Shown piece after piece: positions 58,362-64,000 of a stretch of 64,000 nt of DNA. This DNA is from Rallus limicola (taxonomy: Eukaryota > Chordata > Aves > Gruiformes > Rallidae): the NCBI GenBank assembly GCA_022605955.1, contig JAKCOZ010000032.1, forward strand, positions 868,001 through 932,000, given 5' to 3'. The notes beneath the pieces are model-generated. The model saw only the letters and a program-made list of their open reading frames with translations, was not told the DNA's origin and ran no database searches. Within the stretch, counting starts at the first letter, position 1. Every line of letters starts with the position of its first letter. Made by a program: the position numbers and the translations under genes.

Positions 58362-58597
58362 AACAGGATTGTTCAGTTCTGGGCCCCTCAGCTCAAGAAG
58401 GACATAGAACTCCTTGAAAGAGGAGCACTGGGACAGGCTGCCCAGAGAGGTTGGGAGTCTCCTCCTCTGGACACATCCAAGCCCGACTGGACGCGTTCCT
58501 GTGTGATTCAGTCTGGGTGATCCTGCTCTGGCAGGGGGGTTGAACTAGATGATCTTTTGAGGTCCCTTCCAACTCCTCACGGTCTATAATTGTGAGA
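58362..58597 (+). mobile_element. CR1 LINE with internal deletion
   Basis: Starts with the ORF2 stretch VQFWAPQLKKDIELLER (58371-58420), then jumps to GGGACAGGCTGCCCAGAGAG and runs to the 3' end GATGATCTTTTGAGGTCCCT with a worn tail. About 300 bp between these two parts, present in full copies, are missing. Confidence 0.9.
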
Positions 58598-60356
58598 TGT
58601 CTGTCCTAACTGTTTCACCCCACTCTAAACAGATGGTCAGTGGAGGGGACTATTTTCCCAAAGCCCTGGAAAGCATGGTTACAAAAAGCGTGTGAGTACA
58701 GTCGCAGGCTGGTCAGACAAGGTGTGGTAGGCAAGGGTATGCGGAAATCTATACTTGTGCTATGAGGTAAGCTAAGAAGTATTTTATTCTAGACAAGTCT
58801 GGACACTGCTGGAGCTACCTTTTATTCTTGATGAACCGGCTTGCTTTGTGTCACAGACACCTGAGCAAAAGACTTGGCTTTTATTTGAAGTTGCTGCAAA
58901 GTTCCTGGCAGTTTGAGAAAATGGCAAAACAAGACTTCTAGGAATCTTTGCAGGATTGGTGTCTTAGGCAGTTTCTTTGATAAGGGCATGTAAGCAGCTA
59001 GGGAGAGTGTTTATAGAAAGCTTGAAATGGTTCAAAGATAAAGGAGCTCTTATTTTGAATTGGAGTAGTTAGTGAGAACTATGTTATAACCTGAAAAGCA
59101 CACAGTGGAGCACGTAACTTGTGCTTCTGGACTAAAATGTCTTTAACAGATCCTCTCCATGGCATTTCCATATCTGGAAAGTAAATCCAGAAGTTGAGAG
59201 GCTTTTCTGCAGATTATGATTTGCCATTGGATTGAGGAAAACTTGGGGTTTGTCTGTTTCCTGTTCTCCATACCTAGAAAAGCTTGTTTATAGTGTTCCT
59301 AATTTAAATTTTTAACGTGATTTCATGAATCGACAAAGCCAGTTTATAAATTGAAGTAGTCACAGTCATATTTGCCAATTAAGATGATTTTTTTCCTATT
59401 GCTTTGACAAAAGTAAAATATTAAAGAACACTCAAATGTTAAATTACTCAGTCTTACAGCACAATAGCAAGGTTTTATAGCAAAACAATAAGGAAAAGCC
59501 AAAACCAACTCCTAACTTCTCATCAAAAAGCCAAGTTTTCAGCCTTGAATGAAAGAAAATTATTGCAAACTCTCAAGTTGTGTTGTGTTTAAGTAGTCCA
59601 GAAACTACTCTGAAATTCCTGGAATTAAATCTAAGTATAATTACATTGTATTGCTTTGTTATTCCCAGTAGTCTATAACCTTGAGCTACAGTCATGAGAA
59701 GTAGTCTGTTAATTTCTCCTGAAATTGAATTGAATCAGAGTAAATCTGAATTATGTTGGGAAATGAAGGTATTTGGCTACAAAGAAGCAGGAGCTTATGC
59801 ACCAGTTAAAGCATCACCTAGTGTCAAGTTTGTTCTCTCTTCTAAGGAGTAAAGTTTGGGCAGTGTTTGCTCTGCTGAGAAATTCAGAACGATTCCAGAT
59901 GTTTGATGAAAATAAGACGACAGACAAATACATTGTGATGGAAGTTACCTTGTTTGTGCCAAAACTGTGTTGCAACTTCATGGAAACCAACAGATGGAAA
60001 AAGCAAAACATAATATGAGGGAAAAAACCCAATTACATAATGAAGTAAGAATTTGTCACTTCCAACAATGAGTGATGAATCTTTTAAGACATAATGTTGC
60101 CACTGATACAATAGTCAAGGTCCTAAGACCATGAACTGATAGGGATGTTACTTTTTTTTTTGCAATGACAAAAATCACAGTTTGTCATCTATGAAGAACA
60201 GAGGGCTTGAAGAAGCCTGAAATGCACATGGAACGATGCTGTGGTTCCCAAAATTAAAACCACCCACAGAAAATGCACTCTCATGTTTTCTATGGACAGC
60301 ATAGAAGATAAATGGAGGTTAAAAAGAAGTCAAAGCTTGCCTCAGCATGAAGTTGC

Positions 60357-60918
60357 TGTTGCATGACTGCAAAGACCAGGAGCTGAGCACCACGTAATTG
60401 TTCACTCCGCAGGGAAGGAGAAAAAGAAAAAAACCCAAGGCAAACTTCATGGGTAGGGGTAAGGGCAGTTTACTAGGACAACAGAGATAGAAATAACAAT
60501 AATAGGACTTTTATAGCAAAAATGTATGAAAATGGTGATACCAAACCGCACAGCTCAGGCCATACAGCTGCTGTATAATTGGCCATACAGAGCAAAAGCT
60601 GGACTGTTCCTAAAAACTGCGTGTCCTGGAGCTGGCTGATCTTCCCCTCACCAGTCCCCCTTTATGCTGAGCATGATGTGATTGGAATGGAATAGTCTCT
60701 TTGGCAAGTTTGGGTCACCTGTCTCAGCTGTGTCCCCTCCCAGCTTCCTGGGTGCCCCCACCTTCTCATTAGCAGGGAAATATGAACAACTGAAAAGTCC
60801 TTGAGTGCTTGGCAACAACTAAACCATCAGTGTGTTATCTGCTCTCATCCCAACTCCCAAACACTCTTACTCCAACTGCTAGAAAGAAATTAACTCTATC
60901 CTGGCTGAAACTGGGACA
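60357..60918 (-). mobile_element. Solo LTR of an avian endogenous retrovirus (ERVL-like), degraded
   Basis: 562 bp. Read on the minus strand it begins TGTCCCAGTTTCAGCCAGG with the AGAGTTAATTTC stretch that opens an LTR family seen widely in bird genomes, and it ends near GTGGTGCTCAGCTCC...CA. A degraded TATA-like GCATAAAG lies around 60662-60669. No internal gag, pol or env sequence lies on either side, so it is a solo LTR, noncoding. I recognise the family by its opening and its middle stretches; the exact subfamily name I cannot give. No matching 5 bp target duplication is visible (flanks GTTGC and CATGT). Confidence 0.75.
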
Positions 60919-62039
60919 CATGTTTAGCAGTGACAGTTCAATCCTAAAAACTCTGATCCTTTTGGTACCGAAAGGGTTGGGTTTTTTGTAATTCAAAATC
61001 TCAATATCACTACACGCTAGTACTAGATTTAGCAAGTGAAGCCAAATCGCTGACAGATTTGAGTATTGCTTGGAAGCTGGATGGGAGACAACTAGCTAAC
61101 TAATCCCTGTGGGCCAGTAGATATTTTTGTGCAGCTATATTAAAATGGTCTTTGTCTCAGCAGTGGTTCTCCTTGCGCTAAACAGTGACAATAGCCAGCA
61201 AGCTGGAATGCTGAAGGCATCTCTTGCGTAGGAAGCATGCTTCCAGCACTGGTTTATCTTCCATCTTCATTGAAAGTGGTTACAGATGCTCCACCATTGA
61301 CTCAGTGCTTTCTTTCCATTATACTTTTCAACTGTAAATGCTAGAAAGGGCTAACTTTTAAATTTTACATGCAGTTTCAGGAGCTTTTCGCTTGCACAAG
61401 CACAACATTTGCTGCTTTTCCGAGGAGGGATTAATGTGGAGAGTATCCAGAACTGCTAATGTGGATGACAGCTTTGAAGGATTCTTTTTGAAGGGATTTC
61501 AGTCACGACTGAAGACTGGAAATAACACTTCTGGCACTGCTGCCTGCCTTGGCTGCTGGTGGTGTCTGCTCACCTCTCCTAGATCTTGGCTCTCCTGTAC
61601 TTGGCGTTAGTTTCCGCTCTCTTCTAGTGAGCAGTCAAGTTTCAAACGAACAGTATTGGGAAGTTTTGAAGCATTTTGAGTTCTCAGGCAGATTGGCGTT
61701 TCCAGTGCTTTTTGTGATGGACTTAAAAACATGTACAGAGCTTAATGGTCACCACTGGCCAGGGGAGGGATGACATTTGGTGAGCACAACGTAGACAGTA
61801 CACTGCTGTTCTAGGGCTGGTTTAGATGAGGGTGTAATTTACTCAGATGAGCAGGTGCTCATTAAGAATAAAGAAAATGTTAATTTACTGCTCTAGTTCA
61901 TATTTTTTTATACATCTGTAGTAAGGGCATCTGTTTTCTTGCACAGTTTTCTTATTACAGTTTAAAAATTATTGTGATGTGACTCCATAGGGCACCTCCT
62001 GTAACCATTAATAAACACATAATTATGTATAGACTATGT

Positions 62040-62400
62040 TCAGGCACATGGAAAATGTGATTGGTGACAGCCAACATGTGCCTGGCAGATTTGGTGGCCT
62101 TCTGTGACAGGGTTACAGTGTTGGTGGATAAGGGAAGAGCAGATGACACCATCTACCTGGACTTGCACAAAGCATTTGGCACTGTCCCACGTGAGATCCT
62201 TGTCACTAACTTGGAGAGACACAGATTTGACAGACGGACCGGACCACCTGGTGCACCAGGAATTGGCTGGATAGTCACACTCGGAGTTGCAGTGAACCAC
62301 TCGATGTTGAAGTAGAGACCAGTGATAAGTGGCATTCCTCAGGGGTCAGTATTGGGACCAGTGCTATTTAACAGCTTTGCCAGCAACAGGAACAGTGGGA
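62040..62400 (+). mobile_element. CR1 LINE internal fragment, reverse transcriptase motifs A and B
   Basis: In one frame it reads IYLDLHKAFGTVP (motif A; the catalytic Asp is kept, the second Asp of AFD is Gly), then after an in-frame TAG at 62313-62315, SGIPQGSVLGPVLFN (motif B) at 62328-62372. The YxDD motif and 3' end are absent. Dead fragment of an ordinary CR1 RT. Confidence 0.88.
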
Positions 62401-63522
62401 CGTGTTGATCTGCTGAAAACTCTGAAACCCCGTATGTTCAAGTCCTTCCTCTTCTTAATTATGTGATAAATTTGTAAGCTTTGAGATGTTTTTCCTCTGG
62501 GTCTGTTAGTCAAATGGCTTTCAAGTGTTCCCTCTTTTTGGGGGGATTATACTACCTGGGATAAAATAGGCCTTAAATGAAATCCTGTAGGAAAGCATGT
62601 TGGTTTTTTAAAGTTGTGCTAGAAATTGAATGGTGGAGGGGCTTTGTATGCTCGGTCTCGTTCAGGTTTAAGTTAAATTTGAGGGCTTCAGAATTCCTGT
62701 GTATACATAAAAAACTGGAATGCTGTGACAAAGAATCATTGAGACTCTGTCCCTTCCTCTTCCCTTCCCAAAATCAGGTAGCAGTTCAGTGTTTCATCCT
62801 ATAAAGGTATTTTCAACCTAATAAAGATATTTTTTTTTCCAAGCTCACAAAATTTGGCAGGAGACAACTTAAATTCCCTATGATTTCTGAAGGCAAATAA
62901 TTTTCTGATAAACATTCTGGTGTGTATTCATGTGCTATTCAACATGGGAGGTGTGTGGAAAAAAGAGACTTTGAAAGCTTTCTTCCTTGACCTCTAACTC
63001 TTCACCAGGTCAGGCTTTCCTTTTGCTTGAGTCTAGTGGAGTTGGTCAGCGTTTAATCACAAGAAAGAAATTCACAGCAGAGCAGCACTTCCTTCCTCTG
63101 TGCGTGCTGTGATCTTGCCTGTGTGTTTTGAAAACAAGTTTTCCAGACTTCTGGAGCTAATAATATGTTGTGCAAATTGTCTAGTTGCTACATGTTCACC
63201 TGCTCGAGAGATGAGAAGCTTGGGTTTCATGATGAACAGGATCAGAATTTGTGTACCCAAGTGAGCCAATCTATGCCTGCATTTCATGCTCAAGCATGAA
63301 GAGGCAGAACTCTAAAGCAGTATACATTTTTGGATCTGTCATTTCCCATAAAAGCTGTCTTTTGCTAAGCTGCTTCTGTGAGAGCAGAGTTCTTTTGCCT
63401 CCTGTTCAATGAAGTGGACCCCCTTATCCCCCAGTTATTTGTCAAAACAAATGTTACATTCAGTCTTCTGGCAGCTACTCAAATGTGCATCCAAGTGTGT
63501 TTTATCCCATGGGGACCCCTAA

Positions 63523-63731
63523 CAGGTTCAGATCAGATGTTAGGAAAAAGTTCTTCACTAAAAGAGTGGTCAGGGCCTGGAACAGGCTGCCCAGGGGGAG
63601 GCGGTTGAGTCACCGACCCTGTGTGTGTTTAAAAAAAGGGTAGATGAGGTAATTCAGGATATGGTTTAGCATAGGACAGGAATGGTTGGACTCAATCTTA
63701 AAGGTCTTTTCCAACCTGGTGATTCTGTGAT
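63523..63731 (+). mobile_element. CR1 LINE 3' end
   Basis: AGGTTCAGATCAGATGTTAGG to GGTCTTTTCCAACCTGGTGA and GATTCTGTGAT. Same subfamily as the copies at 19642 and 49995. 5'-truncated at about 210 bp. Confidence 0.92.
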
Positions 63732-64000
63732 AACTGAAACCGATAGCAGCAAATAATTTCTTAATTGTTTCTTCTCCGTTTGCAGTGCTCTCAACTTTGA
63801 TTATGTAACACCCTAATGAAGAACTCTTTCAGCGTAATTATCTTCTTGCTTGCAAGGTATAATGTTGCCTTGTTATAAACAAAGTCAGAGTTGGATGGAC
63901 AAAAATTAACATGAACCACTCTTAGGAAATCTTGTGGGTACTTAAGTTCAGGAAGAGTTGTGGCATAGGTCTTGAAGAACCAAAAAATACTGCTTATCTT

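Larger units (their letters stand above)
57376..64000. other. Intergenic region downstream of BICC1
   Basis: No exon, splice-consistent frame or RNA gene that I can support. Named elements: CR1 at 58362-58597, LTR at 60357-60918, CR1 RT fragment at 62040-62400 and CR1 at 63523-63731. The stretches 57376-58361, 58598-60356, 60919-62039, 62401-63522 and 63732-64000 hold only short chance ORFs. In mammals the next gene after BICC1 is PHYHIPL (from memory); I see none of it here. Confidence 0.7.

Overview
The window is vertebrate nuclear DNA, almost certainly from a bird. It is AT-rich with long introns and GT-AG splice sites. CR1 LINE remnants dominate the repeats, and there is one degraded LTR of a kind common in birds. 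I see no bacterial or viral genome organisation, no operon and no CRISPR array. The species cannot be fixed from sequence alone.

One gene accounts for all convincing coding sequence: BICC1 (Bicaudal C homolog 1), on the plus strand. I placed 19 coding exons by matching KH and SAM domain protein sequence and checking splice sites and codon phase across every junction. They total 2,688 coding bases, which is 895 residues plus a TAG stop, with no frameshift or premature stop. The first visible exon (1454-1523) enters in phase 0 in the middle of KH domain 1, so the start codon, promoter and about two 5' coding exons lie upstream of base 1. The visible part holds the end of KH1, KH2 (GKGG), a KH-like domain, KH3 (GRNG), a second KH-like domain, a long low-complexity Ser/Pro-rich linker, and a C-terminal SAM domain ending in a conserved tail.

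Layout: 1-1453 is the end of an upstream intron; 1454-1523 is the first visible exon; 1524-30029 is a 28.5 kb intron with CR1 copies and low-complexity tracts; 30030-54491 holds the other 18 coding exons; 54492 to about 57375 is the 3' UTR with several AATAAA signals; about 57376-64000 is intergenic, with CR1 fragments and one LTR and no recognisable gene.

Points most worth following up: an exon-like block at 54165-54300 in the last intron that would give a second C-terminal isoform and put its stop 89 nt before the last junction; a 70-codon in-frame extension of the first SAM exon into its intron; an AT-rich hairpin at 39066-39131; and two miR-17-family seed matches in the 3' UTR of a gene already linked to miR-17 biology. 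I did not find a convincing undescribed system.
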